Assembly (NCBI GenBank): GCA_025175895.1
Contig: CM046004.1
Coordinates: 310,001 to 374,000, forward strand
Length of the DNA stretch: 64,000 bases
Direction: 5' to 3'
Origin: Wurfbainia villosa
Taxonomy: Eukaryota > Streptophyta > Magnoliopsida > Zingiberales > Zingiberaceae
Shown one piece after another: positions 48,428 to 61,700 of the stretch. How positions within the stretch are numbered: position 1 is the stretch's first letter; each line of letters starts with the position of its first letter. The notes beneath the pieces were generated by a model. The model searched no databases. It was given only the letters and a program-made list of their open reading frames with translations, and was not told the DNA's origin. Made by a program: the position numbers and the translations under genes.

Positions 48428-51400
48428 TCAAGCTGTAGCCACTTCAACATCTTTGATAGTCTCGCGCCAGGCTAACTCCTTGGCACCGTCTTTGTCGACA
48501 ATCTTGATTACAAAGTTTGGCGGGGAAACAACCAGTCTGGATCGGATTTCTACAATGCACTTGTCGACCAAATCAATTGCCTCCTCCAGTGACATGCCGC
48601 TGTGGTAGTGTCGGTCCATCATAGATAAGCTGAAAAAGGATCCATAACCGAAAGCACCTTTGTCTACTTTGTGGAGAGTTGCAATGTAGTCGATATAGTA
48701 GAGAGACGGGCCAATATCCTTGTCGTATCCAGCTAGCAGGATGTTAACGAAATATGGGCTCTGGGAAGGCAATGAATGAACAAAAGAAGATTTAAAATGG
48801 TACAAAAATATATATAAATAAATAAATAATAATAAAAACATTAGCAAAGGAAATAAAGAGATACCCTTGCCCTACTAGACTTCAAAAACTTTTCTAAGGT
48901 TCTAAAAGAATATGATGTCCATTATGAGAATTATTAGTAAATGAACAAGCCCTCTGATGAGATAAATGCCATCTATTGGCAAGTCACAGAGATCCAGGTG
49001 CCCTACAGCCATTGGATTTTTTTTTTTTTAAACGGTCGTGGAACGATCAAGATACTTGAAATCGCTCAAATACCAGTGTCTTTATGTCAATTAAAGGGGT
49101 TAAACAGTCGATAAGAAAAATCTTACTAATAAGGGTAATGATATGTAATAATAGGGATTAATTGCAAATATATGTTTATTTGTAGAGACATCTCAGTGAA
49201 ATTCTAAAGTAAGCCATACCTACATATACTAGTTCAATAAATTGAAATTTTCAAGAAACTTACTTGCCAAAAAGAAACAATGTTGGTGCCTTCCACATAA
49301 AACTTTATCTATCAACGAGGCCAACACATCATGAACATCCAATATCCCAATTCAAGACTCGAAAAGCGTTTTCTTCATGTAAAATGAAATATTGATAAAT
49401 GCACAATCATATACAAGGGCAAAGTCACATGACTTAGTTGCACATGACCTTCTGCATCTTTAAACTCCCCAATTCATTTTGTTCAAATAAATGTAGCACC
49501 TTCATTTGGCATGAGCTTGCACCATACTGACACCAAAAAACAGTGCTTTCCACGCACAGATGATGAACAATAAACTAAATCATCTTACTTTATTTTGTTT
49601 AGACTTCGGAGAAGATTACCATAGATGCTATGGTCTTGGATCTCCAAAAGGTCCGTACTTCACAGGGATCCTAAAATTTGTGTGGGAACCCTATAGCTGT
49701 TGGATATTTAAATGATGCATTGGAAATTCAAGTAAACAATTTTCATTTATCCTTTTTAAGATAGCTTCAGAAGTTTAATGCCTTTAATTTCCTGTTTACT
49801 CCAAAGCGCAGTTGAAGGGACTGGTCGCACAGGAAAGGACTGAATCAAGAAAATATGGTTTGCTTACTCAATAATGATCTGCAGAAAGATTCTGAATCCG
49901 TATGCAGATCATTTTTTTTTCTTTTTTTTTTGTTTGCTCGAAATCGAGCCAAAAGGAGTTTCTATCCTCCTTACAGCAACTTCCTGATGAACTCCGTTAA
50001 ACTCGTGGCCGGGAGGCCTGGCTGTGAGCAGCGGCCATAACCTGGTCACCAATCCCAGTCGTGAGCTCATGGCCAGGCCATGAATCGGGCCACAGCAGCC
50101 ACAAGCTTGCGACCCTGGGCTGTGACCGCTAGTTGCAACAATCACAAAACCGCTTGTCGTTATTCTTCCCTTCCTTCTACCTGCACCTGCATTTCTTCTT
50201 TTCCTCTCCTCCCATCTTTTCATTTTCTTTCTCTTCCTTTCCTCTGGTGATTTTTTTCTGCCCGTGATTCCTTTCCCTTCACCATCCATGCTTTTGGAAC
50301 AACAAATAACCCTGAACAATTTCCATTTTTGACATGGATGAAGAAGCTTCGCTAAAAGTTCTAAATTGATAGCACTCATTAGGTTGTGAAGATCTAACTG
50401 GCATGCAAAAGGTGAACATCAGGTGGTTTTGGAGGATATCTAGCAACAACAAAATATTTGATCCAAAACCAATGGAAATCTTCACCAATATTTTTCGTAT
50501 AGTATAACATAATCGTGGATTTTTATCAAACTCTATCCCCTTTTCATTCTATTATTGATTTTTAACCATTTCTTCACCACCATATTCAATCACCCTAATT
50601 GTTCGACAATATAATATCTAAATGAAAGAGTCACACCAATTGTATACATGGGCATTTGCATTTATGTACCAAAACAATTGTACACAGAAAGGAAATTTAA
50701 ATATCTATAAAACAAAAATTGGTGAATCTATAACTCTTGAGATTTTATCAATCCCAAACATATCAAGGCAGGATATATAAGTAAAAGGAAAACTGATAAA
50801 TCATAACCAACATGCTACCCAAATTAGCCCAACTTCTAACAACCACTCAACGCCATGATAGGTGGCCTATAAATGTGGGATTTGATGGCTTATTTAGAAG
50901 ATAAATGTATCTCAAATTTTGCAGTTCTAAATTGCTGGTACCTACACATCACTCTAATTCTGGGAAGGACCAAAAGTGTAATTGAAAATGACTAATTGAG
51001 TAAAATTTGATATGCTATACCTCAACACTCGTTTCCCAAATCTTTGTTGTGGTTAGAGTGTCAGATAATATGGATAATAATTACAATGGGTGGGTATGGA
51101 TGACTTATAGAGTTATAGTGAACAAGATTTGCAACAATATGTACAATTACATTGACTGGTATGGAATGACTTATAGTAAACATTGCAGTGAACCAGATTT
51201 TCAACCATTGCCGCATAGAGTAATAATCAATGGGAAGGCATCGGACCAAAAACTTGAAAGAGCCTGCTCACCTACTACCAAAGTCCAATTAATTAAACAT
51301 TTGTTAAATCACAGCAACTAACATTCAGTGTAGCAGTTAATTTGGATAAATTTGGCAAACTCATAGTTTAGCAAATATTGAGAAGTATCTGAGTGTACTG

Positions 51401-53599
51401 TCAATGAGTTAAAACATGAAATCAAGACATTTTCTATTATCTTCTACAGACACTATTCAGAAGTTTTCTTGCCAAACTTTGGAGATCGAGTAATACTTCA
51501 GTTATCAGCATTTTCAAACAACTAAAGATGGAAACTTCCCAGCTAAGACCCCTGCAAACAATTACCTGACCCTTCTACAGACCATCTAATCACTCAAGCA
51601 TTGTTTTCTAATCTAGTAGCAACTTCACTATATGCCCACAATGTACCTATGTAGAACCACCACATTAACGACCCTCCTACGACTGCTCGACGCCTAAAGG
51701 AGGGAGATAAATCGGGAAGTGTTCGCATGGGCATCCTCAACTTCCTTGGTTTGTCACCTCATTTGGAAGAAAATCCTACAAATTCGTCATAGCTGGGGAT
51801 CGAATTGTGGGTACCTGAGAGCCAAGTTGGATGCCTTGCCACTACACCATAGCCCCGGAGGCGTCCACAATGTACCTATACCTCTTAAGACTATGCCACA
51901 AGCCCAATCATTATCACCATCAAGCTATGTTTGTCTGAGTTTTTGGGTCACCTATATGAATCTTATCCCCTCATTGGGCTCTATGCAAAGCTACATCACT
52001 TGTAATACTGAATCAATTAAATCATGTTTTATTACTAATGTTCTTTTGAGTCTTCGTCTATCAGATTTCACTTTAGCCACAAGCACCAACCACCAAAAAA
52101 AGTTCATATTCTAAACCATAAAAAAACCTTTTTAAGTTATAAAGCTTTTGAAGATGAAAACTAGGATGATAAGCTTTGTGCTTTCATGATCCCTAGGGAA
52201 TGCACGCTGATTAGGAACCCTGACCAAACTCTTGAGTTTAGATACTAAATGAACTTTTTGATATGTTTGCCATCTCTGCACGAAGTCCATAGATAATATC
52301 CTAAACTCACTTATGTAAAAAAATCAATGGAAGAGAATTAGAACAGTACTCAAGTGCAAGAGCTTTTACCAAATCAATGTATGTCATAATCTCAATCCAT
52401 ATGTTGCCCAACCTTGCGAATTTCTAGAAAGATGGTTCCTAGAGACTCAAAAACAATGTGTACTGGTAGTAAGTCAACTAAGAAAAATCAAAATTAACAT
52501 TGTTTTGCTTCCCAGCTTAATAGCAAAGATAGAATATCTTCTCAAATTTCCTATTTTTTTTTTTAAATCTATCTCCTTGTACTTTTACATTCCAAGCCAT
52601 CTTTTTGGCCTAACAAGGATCACTGTCATTGACATGGCTAGAAAAAAAAAGGGTAAAATTTATTTAGTTTCATGGATCTTCATTCAAAGGAGCACTAAGA
52701 CTAATGGATGAACAAAATTAGGATGCATATGAATGCAAACATCTTTTTTTAGCCATGTCCACTGCAATGATCCACTGGATCTGATAAGAACAATGTTTTA
52801 ACATCATACTGGACATTAGAGTGCTAGAAACCGAAAAGCATTTCCAACTCTAGATCTTAGAATGTACCTAATGAATACTCGTTTTCCTCACTTGCTCTAA
52901 TTCCCATCCCACCCTCCTCTTCTCTAAAGACACCTTTCCAATTAATACTGGAAGATAGATAAAATCCTGTTAAACCTTCAAAAGGTCGAGCCTTTGAATA
53001 TGATTACCAACTGATCACCGATCAGAGAACATAATTGACCTAGCTTTCTACAATTTCCTTGAGGCAGACAGAATATAAGTCTAGAAAAACAAAATGCAAG
53101 CGAAACTTCTGAGATGCAAGTTTCACATACGGGAAGGAGCAAATCCAAATATCCAACCGCGTCGAAGACAAATGATTTCCCATCCCCCTACATAGATGAA
53201 AACCCTAGGAGGAAGGACGAGAGGAAGCAATGGTCCGTACCTTACGCAACGCTTGGGCGAGCTCGCCGCGTGTGAAGTTGGCGGCGGCAGCAGTGCTGAG
53301 AGGAATCCCATTACGGAACTCATAGAGGTGGACGTTTTTCTGGATATATTCAGTGAACTGCACCCTGAAACCAAAGATGAACGCTCAACGTCACAAATTA
53401 AAGAGAGAAAAAGCAGAATACAGAGGGCGTAAAAATCACACCGGTCGCCTGCCTCTCCGGAGGCTCCCAGAAGCTTGTGGGAATCGAGGATCATGACCTT
53501 ATCCTCGTTGGACTTGTGCACGAGGATGCTGTTGACTGCGGATGAGTCCGCCACCACCAACGCGAACCCGTCGCCCACGAGCCCAAACACGCACTCCAT
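48428..53599 (-). CDS. PBD: 20S proteasome subunit beta type-2 (PBD)
   Basis: Three exons: 53599-53442, 53364-53241 and 48760-48428. They give 204 residues, exactly the length of Arabidopsis PBD1/2. The protein starts MECVFGLVGDGFALVVAD and includes ILDSHKLLGASGEAGDR, VQFTEYIQKNVHLYEFRNG, FTRGELAQALRKSPYFVN, LLAGYDKDIGPSLYYIDY and RHYHSGMSLEEAIDLVDKC. It is the yeast PRE1 (beta-4) counterpart, a structural beta-ring subunit without propeptide or catalytic threonine, in cytosol and nucleus. An upstream in-frame ATG (53641) exists, but family members start at MECVFG. Intron 2 (48761-53240) is very long at 4.48 kb and carries a SINE. Exon 1 is GC-rich. Confidence 0.96.
49975..50160. repeat. GC-rich repeat-like island in PBD intron 2
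   Basis: Words around GGCCATAACCTGGTCACC, GAGCTCATGGCCAGGCC and GGCCACAGCAGCCACAAGC recur in an otherwise AT-rich intron. A similar GGTCGTGGCCACG/GAGGTCGCAACGAGG patch is at 56670-56810. They may be fragments of one dispersed repeat; the family is not recognised. Confidence 0.35.
51651..51864 (-). mobile_element. Full-length tRNA-derived SINE (second family) in PBD intron 2
   Basis: The 214-bp element is flanked by an exact 15-bp target duplication CCACAATGTACCTAT (51636-51650 and 51865-51879). On the minus strand it starts ACGCCTCCGGGGC, then has an A-box-like TGGTGTAGTGGCAAGG and a B-box-like AATTCGATCCC at tRNA-like spacing, and ends GTGGTGGTTCTAC. The truncated copy at 46269-46359 shares its 3' part. 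I do not know a family name for it. Confidence 0.85.
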
Positions 53600-56500
53600 A
53601 CCTTTCTTGGATCTACTCGGACGGCCAGAGAAGAAGGACACGCCGGCGGAGGAAAGGCTGATGCACGATGATCGGTGGGGGGAGAGAATTTATCGAGGCG
53701 GAGAAGGGCGAGGAGAGAGACAGAGCCACTGTGACTTAGGCAACAAGGAAGATCCGGTTCGGACCGGCTCAATCGGGTCCGGCACATACATTGGGTTTCA
53801 TTAAGGGGCCTACCGCCTACGACCAAACAAACCACTCGACCAAACAAACCACGCGACCGAACCGTCCGCGCCCCGTCCGCGACGCACCGAGCCAGAGTCG
53901 CATGAATATTGAATAATGAACCGACCCAGTATCAAATGATAGCCGTTGGATCAAATCTAACGATCCAGAAGTCTCAAAACCATTTGACTCTCATTCTCTT
54001 GTACCATCCTAATTCGTGATACCTCACCGTCCGTCGCCGCCTTCCCGGTCGATGAACTGGACGCCGATTATCCGAATACGTATTGCCTCCGTCGATCTCG
54101 GAGAAAGAAAGTCCGATCCCGTTGATACCTAGTGAGATCTTTTTCTCCTCCATTTTTTCTCGAATAATTTTTATTTTCTATGTTTATTTTTTGTTCGGAT
54201 CGAGGGAAGCATGTGCAGGCTTTATATCTGTAGATATGACTAGATCTGGTGTTTTATTAACCTATATATCCTCGACACAGAAGGGCCCGATCGCATCACA
54301 ACATGATCAGGTCTTCAATATGTTTTTGGTATATATAAAAAAGCTAGAAAAGTGGAGGAAAAAAAATCCTTGCAGTTGTCTTCTTGTATGGGTATGAATG
54401 AAAATGATGAACCACCTATTTATAATAGTATTAGTTAGCTCTCCTCCAGTTTTAAGCATGTGAATTAAAAGGGATGAATTCTTAAATTTATATCTTCAAA
54501 TATCCCTTTTTATTTGTCAAAATAAACAAAAATAGCTGCTCCAGCCTTCAACTTATCCCTTTAAGGAAATATACCTTAGTTTTAAATCTATTATTCATCA
54601 GTCCTTACATCTGCTATTATGTTGGTGGTGTAGTGATGACTTGACGGAGGCTCGATCAGTGGATTTGTCAACAATATTTCCCGAATGGGTACCAGCTATA
54701 TTCTGTCACCAATTGAATTGGAGTAAAAAAGTGTAAGGTTCTTTCTCTAACTCTTGCCATAGCTCTAAACTCAACCCTACTTAAGTATCTTCATCCACTA
54801 AGTTGATGAAGTATCATTGTTGGTATTCAATCGACAGATGATGTAGACAAATTGATTGATTTGGCATTCCCCCTATCATTGCCAAGTCACCAACTTAACA
54901 GACGGACAAGTAGAGTGCATGTAGATGATAGGTTTGCCATTAAAATCTCTATGTTATGATAGATTTGTAAATTTTTATAGGGCATCCCTCATTTTTAAAA
55001 TGTCAAAACAATATTCATTATTTCGAAATACTCTTGTTCCAACACTGTTGTATCAATCATGGAGTAGCTGCTACAACGTGTAAAGAAAAAGATTTAACTT
55101 GGTCAAAAAATTAATATATAAATTACTTTTATATTAAAAAAAAACTCTTATAAACTAGTCAAAATTATTTAAATTTAATCAAAATCACTTCAAAATGATC
55201 AAAATCATTGTAAAATTATTGTAGCAGCTATTAAATTTGATTTGATTTTTTCATGGTGATTTTAATCTTTATAAAATGATTATGATCAAGATTAATTAAT
55301 ATTGACCAAGTCGGTACAAAAAAATTTATATCAAAGTGCATTATGTATAATATTTTTTACCAATTTTACAAGTTGTAGCAGTTATTCCGTGGCTGCTACA
55401 GAAGTGCTAGAATAAGTAGGGCATTGTTTTGACGTTTTAAAAAGGAGGGATGCCCTTTTGATGATTCGAATAACTAAGGGCTCCCTTTTGATTTTTGCCC
55501 ATTTTTAAACGTGATGATAGATCTAAATTTTGTACAAAAGTTGTGATAATTTTATTATTAACTATGTTTTTCTTTTTCCGGATCAAAACTTATGCTGACT
55601 TTTAGATCTCACAAGACCTGGCGTTTTCTTACTGCCTCTGAGCTTGCTTTTCAAAAATCCCAAATTTGCTAGAAAGGCAGGTTCTTTTGCTTTGGCAGTG
55701 TCACTCTTTCATATTTAAGACCTAAGGTGGAGATATTAAAGGGAAACGATAATTTGGGTTTAACTTGGTTTTACTACTTTACTGCAATATTACATCACCC
55801 TTTCTTACACTCCATGCCATAATGATGTGGAAATAGGGTCCAATTTATGCCTAAAAATAATTCTATAAATTAATATCCCCTTTTATATATAAATTTCCAA
55901 ATACATTAATGAACCACTTGGCCAAAGTTTAAAATTTCGAGCCATGTCGAAGTTTTGATTTATGATTGAAATGATACAGTTTTGTTATTGTATCACACTG
56001 TGCCAATACAGTTTGGATACTTTTTTAAATATAAAATATATTAATTAATATTTCATTGCTATAGATGTTTACTATTGAGTTATGTTGAATGTTGATTTTA
56101 AGTTTTGGAATTATCTCGTGAAATTTTTTATGCTTATTGAGTAAAAGTCAATTTAGAAGTCCACCAAGTATACATGGCAGGATCAAGTAGGTATAAATCA
56201 AATTTAATTTGGATTTATTTTGATCAGTTTAAAATTAAATTAATTTTATACATAGAATAATTTAATTCATTAATATTAGTATATTTTATAAGGTTAGAGA
56301 TTATATTATATTATATTTTTTATTTTTCTTAACAATTGGACCAATGAAGGAGGGAAAAAAATAACTATCCTTTAAGATTTTTTTTTTTATTTACCTCATG
56401 GATGGATGAAAGAGGGAAAGAGTTTTTTTTTTATCTCTTTGTTTACCTCGTGGATAGATGGTGGGAAAAAAATAACCTTAAAGAGATTAAGAATTTTTTT

Positions 56501-58729
56501 CTCTCTATTTAAATTTGTGAATGATGGAGGGAAAAAAAATAACTATGAAGGAAAGAAAAAAAATAAAGGGCAAAGAATTGAAATTAACTGTGTAAAGAAA
56601 TAAAAAATGAAAATGAAAATAGGGGAAAAAGAAGAAAGGAAAAGAAAGAAAAAAAGGGTGTTGCAGTTGCCTGCTACCTTGAGGTCGTGGCCACGCCTAG
56701 CCTCCGTGACCTTGCGGAGGCAACCACAACCTCGCGTCAGCCTCATAAGATCATAGAGGCAATCGCGAGGTCGCAACGAGGTTGTGGCTCCAAGCCTGGT
56801 GCACGATTAGTTTTGCTACCAGTTGGTGAGTGCAACAGTAAATTTCGTTTGTGCCTACTGACATGGCTTAACATTTTAATACATGCTCTTGGCTCAATAT
56901 ATGTATGCATATATGCTCATGCGCGTGTATGTGAGCGCATATTAAAAAGGCAAATTGAATGCATATTAATTGTTGGTAGGACTATGAAGCATTTGATAAA
57001 AGTGAGTATAGTTGATAATTGGAGTGTAATTGCCTTTTTCATATTGCTTTTAGCTATTGACATAGGTGGTAGTGGAGAGGGAAATGGAATGAAATAGAGC
57101 TTTAACCGGAGAAAAGTTGGTATTCATGTGGTATTTTTTTGAGCTATTCATTCAACATTTAGTAGTTTTCCATAAACATTTTGAATAATCTACCAATATC
57201 AAACAATACTTGATAAAACTTCCGTGTTTTGTTGCAATGATTAAACAAGAACTGTTGATCATCATTTTCATCGCCATCACTGATGTGGTGGGGCGATGGC
57301 CAAGTTGGAGTCCGAGATAGAGTTGATGATGTAGAGATCTATTGATGAGGTGGATGTTGAGGCGAAAAAGTAATCTGACCTGCACAATTTCACATGGTTC
57401 GACCCACATGGCGCAGTGTGGTCCGACCTGTACACACTAGAGTTGATGTGAGAGGGTGCCTTCCAATGCTTAAGTTGTTAAGAGTGTAATGAAAGCAAGA
57501 TAAAGAGACTCCTTCTGACACATACTTGAGTATTTATCGGTATGAGGCTAAGAGATACCTGTACAGATCATGGCCACAATCTTAGGAGATTAGGGACCCT
57601 TAATCCATTTTGGCCTTTAATCCTCTTAATTATAGTTGCCTCCATTAATGTCAACTGTTCGACCATTATTGACCATTAATTCTAGAAGTGATGATCGTGG
57701 AAGGGCCACGTAAGGATTTTGGGCCATGTCTACTTGTGGACCATAACTGTGTGGTTGGCAGTGGCTGTCTTGAGAAGACCTATAGATGGGCTTGTTGAGC
57801 TTAGAGGGGAGAGTTCAGGGAGATTGGATTGGAGACCTCAGGAAGCTTGAAGTGGAGAGCTTAGGAAGCTCGACATTCTTATGTGGAAGCCCTATCATGG
57901 CTGATGTTCACTTGTTGGACTTTAGAAGTGCTGATGTGTTGACTGTAGGCATAGTATGCTGACCTAGAGTAAGGATATTAACGGGTATCAATCATCATTG
58001 TCACATGGATTAGTAGTTTAGGGAACATGAAATGACATAGGAGTTATAATTCTCTCGTCTGTATTTGTACCACCAGATCATGTCATCACATGCTTTGTGT
58101 TGCCCACACCATTGCAACTACTATTTCACTGTGAGGGCCCGTTGAACCGTCATTCAGTGTTATTACCTTATTTGTTCTTTTTCGTATTCATGAGTTGGAA
58201 TAAATGCTTGGATTTTTTCCCATGGAGTTTTCATTCAAGATTGACCTGAATGGACAACATATGATAAAATGAGTTGCATGACGTTAAAATAATTTTCCAT
58301 TGCATTAATGATAGTATATGCTCTGATGATGTCCATTTGCTCGCCATTTCATATGTAATAATTGAATGGGAAAATGATGGATATCTGATTATCTATTACC
58401 AAATAAAATATTTCTAACATCATATTGCTGTCTGATTTTTAGAGTGCATTGAAATTTAGTCTTCTGTTTTTTTTAACTAACCTTTTCCCATTTCAAAAGT
58501 GATTTAAAGGATTTAGATACTATTAGTGATATAGTCTTGCATCAAGGTCAATGGAGAAACATGATTGATCTAGCTATCCTCAATTAGTTGGGACTAACAT
58601 GAATGCTGTTGTTGTTGTCTCTTTCCGCCTTTTCCCATTATTTAACATATTTTCTATATTCTTTCATTTCAGAATGCTTTTGTAATTGCAGTTATACTTG
58701 CAATCAAGGGAGAGTTTTTTGGCATTTGG
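53600..58729. other. Divergent intergenic region between PBD and HDA15-type genes
   Basis: It contains the PBD 5' leader and promoter (53600 to about 54000, GC-richer), a complete MITE (54981-55456), a GC-rich patch at 56670-56810 and unassigned sequence at 57250-58030 that could be an eroded LTR. The 5' untranslated exon of the deacetylase gene should lie here but was not located; an acceptor (AATTGCAG at 58691) precedes its first coding exon. No other gene was found. Confidence 0.5.
54981..55456. mobile_element. MITE with long terminal inverted repeats
   Basis: A 476-bp AT-rich element. Its left end starts AGGGCATCCCTC and its right end finishes GAGGGATGCCCT. The first 34 bases match the inverted last 34 with two mismatches, and sub-terminal GTAGCTGCTACAAC is mirrored by GTTGTAGCAGTTATT. 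No coding capacity. No clear target-site duplication was seen. Right-end remnants of the same type occur at 10580 and 22401. Confidence 0.85.
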
Positions 58730-61700
58730 ATGGCCTCTGAGACACTTTGTACAAGTCTAAAAGGGAAAAAGATTTGTGGTGAAAATAAAGTTAATGAAAT
58801 TCATTTTAGAGAATGTCAAAGTTGCTCATATGAGTCCCATGGTAAATTCCACTCTCTGAGTGGTAATGGCTCTACAAATTTGAGCGGATGCTTGCATAAA
58901 GGGAGTGTTCAAAATCTTGGTCCATTAAGTGCTAAGCCCAATCAATTAGATCTTCCCTCAGAAATCCCAGTGGATAGACCAATATCTAATGTGAGAACTG
59001 TCACCAATACTTCTGAAAAAGCTTGTGTGAATGAGGAACATGCAGATTGCAATGCATATTGTTCTGAACATCTGCAGCAGTGTATGAAACATGAAAGGGA
59101 CAGCACGCTGCAAGAATTGTATTTGCAAGATGAGTATGATGATGAGTATGATAGTGATTGGGAGCCTGTCAGTCCTTTTATCATCAAAAAATGGTTTTGT
59201 ACTAATTGCACAATGCCAAACTTTGATGATGTTTGTCATTGTGAGGTGTGCTTACTCTTACTTTGTTTCTTGTTCACTGGTGTTTAAAATTTTGGCTTGA
59301 TCATTTAATATTTTGAACCCCCATAAAATGATTATTGTTCTTTTATATCTTTTCCAAATTAGTTTTGATGTACTTTTCATGTCATATACTATTTCTTTCA
59401 AGGTATGCGGTGAGGATAAAGAATGTGAGTTCCTTAGGTTCGGTCCTTCTCAATCTTTCGAACAGCAGGAAGTTAAGCTGGCCATTAACTCTGATGGAAG
59501 TCATAGCCATCAAGGTATCTTCCAGTCTACTTATTACAGACTCCTGTACAATTTACTATTGAATCTAATATGTTCACGAGTCATTCAGTAGTCATGCTTT
59601 GCATTGTTTATTGTCATCCTTCTTGCTTTGGGTACACTCATTTGGAACGATCTAACGCTATTGGATGGTCAATTTTTGTTAGTTGCATTTTTACTAATGG
59701 CTTTATTGCAGAAGCCTTCCAGTGAACTAACATGTTGCTTTTTATTTTTATTTTTTATATTTGAATCTCTAAAATTGCATGTCATTGAAGAATACGTTAC
59801 TTTATTAAGATTTTATTCCTTTTTTGTGGTGCATGATAGCGCTTATGTAATGCAAAATAAGTCCTGTTTGTTTTAGTTTGGTGTAAATATTCTAAAATAA
59901 AGGCCCCAAGGTTATTTCATTGGTTGCTTCATTAAGTAACAATTGAGGAGATGCTATGAGACTAAATTTATAAAAACAAAGATCTAATTGATGTTACGTG
60001 TTATTACAGCCCATGTGGTTTTTAATTATTTTTTTTTTCTGAATGCCTCCAGTTGATTTTGACACATCTATATTGTTTTCTGCTGTTCTATAGTCCCTTC
60101 TCAGATTCAAAAACGAGAACGCTAGTGGATTTGTCTTCTATTGTAACCAAAAAGCTTTTATTTAAAAATAAAATAAAATAAAATGAATGCTTTAAATATG
60201 TTAATCCTTGCAAATTGTGCAAGTCGACAAGAAAAAGTGTAGATTAAGTATCTACTTTTGCTCGTACATGTAACTGCATATTATGATTAAGGAAGAAAAG
60301 AAAAGGGGAATATAATCTCCTAGTAATTAAGCTTAAGAATTTTAAGGGAATCATTGCCTCTGAACTTTTTAATTTGATTCTACATGGTAAGAAATGAATC
60401 GATAAGCAGCTTCTTCATAATTGATTAAGACAGGAATTATCATGGCAGTTTTCTCAACAGATCTTTATATATGCCATTATGCTATTGCTTTTTGTTATGT
60501 GATTTGTTGCTGTAGTTATAATCATCATCAAATTCTGTTGTGATTGTTCTAACTATTTGGAATTGACTGTATGAATGGTATCCTTCTACTGAGCTCTATG
60601 CAAGACAACTCACGAAAAATAGGATGAAGATTCATGTCCATACGTTTGGGCAAATTCAATTCTGGTTGTCTAGGCTTAATGCAACTCTCAACTTTTTCCA
60701 TCTGGGTTTTAAACTACCATATGTTTTTGCAGTTTTCACTTGCATAGTGTACATCTCTATTACTTGGATTTATTTTATAAATGCCCTTGAAACCATCAAC
60801 AATGCTACATTTATTAATCTGAATGAGAAAACGGGTCACTGTGTGTTGGCTTGGGGCCAGGCTGGGAATGACCCTCTTGGGGATCTTCCTTGGGTGTTGA
60901 GCAACCAGCTGGTATGGATTGTTTAATAAACAAAGCATTGAGATGATCTTTGCATATGCTTACATAATATGATTTTTGTCCAGTGCTCTAAATATCAAAG
61001 TGAAGAAATTCATCAAATTACTGATGCGAAAGCATGGGATATTCCCACTATCACTCAACTATCTCGTCAACCTACAACCAAGGGGATGAGTTTGGATAAG
61101 TGGCTGAAGAAATTCATCAAATTATTGATGCGAATTCATGGGATATCCCACTGTCACTTTGAACTATCTTGTGGATTGACAACCATGGGTCAAAATGAGT
61201 TTGGATAAATGGTTGCTAGCTTGAGAGGTGTAGGATAAGTGGGTGCTAGCTTGCTGACAAAAGTAAACCTGTTAAGCTTCCATGATTGTTTATGGATTGA
61301 CCAATCTTATAATCTTATGTTGCAACATTTTAGTTACTTATTGTTTAGCAGTCTATGTCTATAAATATGAACCATAAAATCCAGACCCTAAATTTATGGG
61401 ATAAACACATCTTGATGATGATTATGGTTTTAGTGACATTTATTTCTTTTGCACAAGACTAGTTAGTAGTGCATTTTTCATGTAAGGAATGCTCTAAATT
61501 CAAGAATTGTATCTTTAATGCTTTCTTCTTCCTGTGTGCAAATTCAACTGTTTTTGCATTATAGATATGTTGAGAAATCCTAAGCTCCTGCTCTGAGTAA
61601 CTTACAGTAAGCTTTCTTGCTACAATATTTTCTAGAATATTCCTTATATGTCTGCAATTTTTCTGCAGGTTTTTGTTCAAAATCAAGAACAGTTATTGGG

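Noticed and set aside
51790..51864. Possible tRNA-like gene (minus strand)
   Set aside because: A-box and B-box motifs are present but the flanking target duplication and non-tRNA body identify a SINE.
57250..58030. Possible LTR remnant with GACC/TTGACC-rich words
   Set aside because: No paired ends, target duplication or coding relic could be found, so it is not listed as an element.
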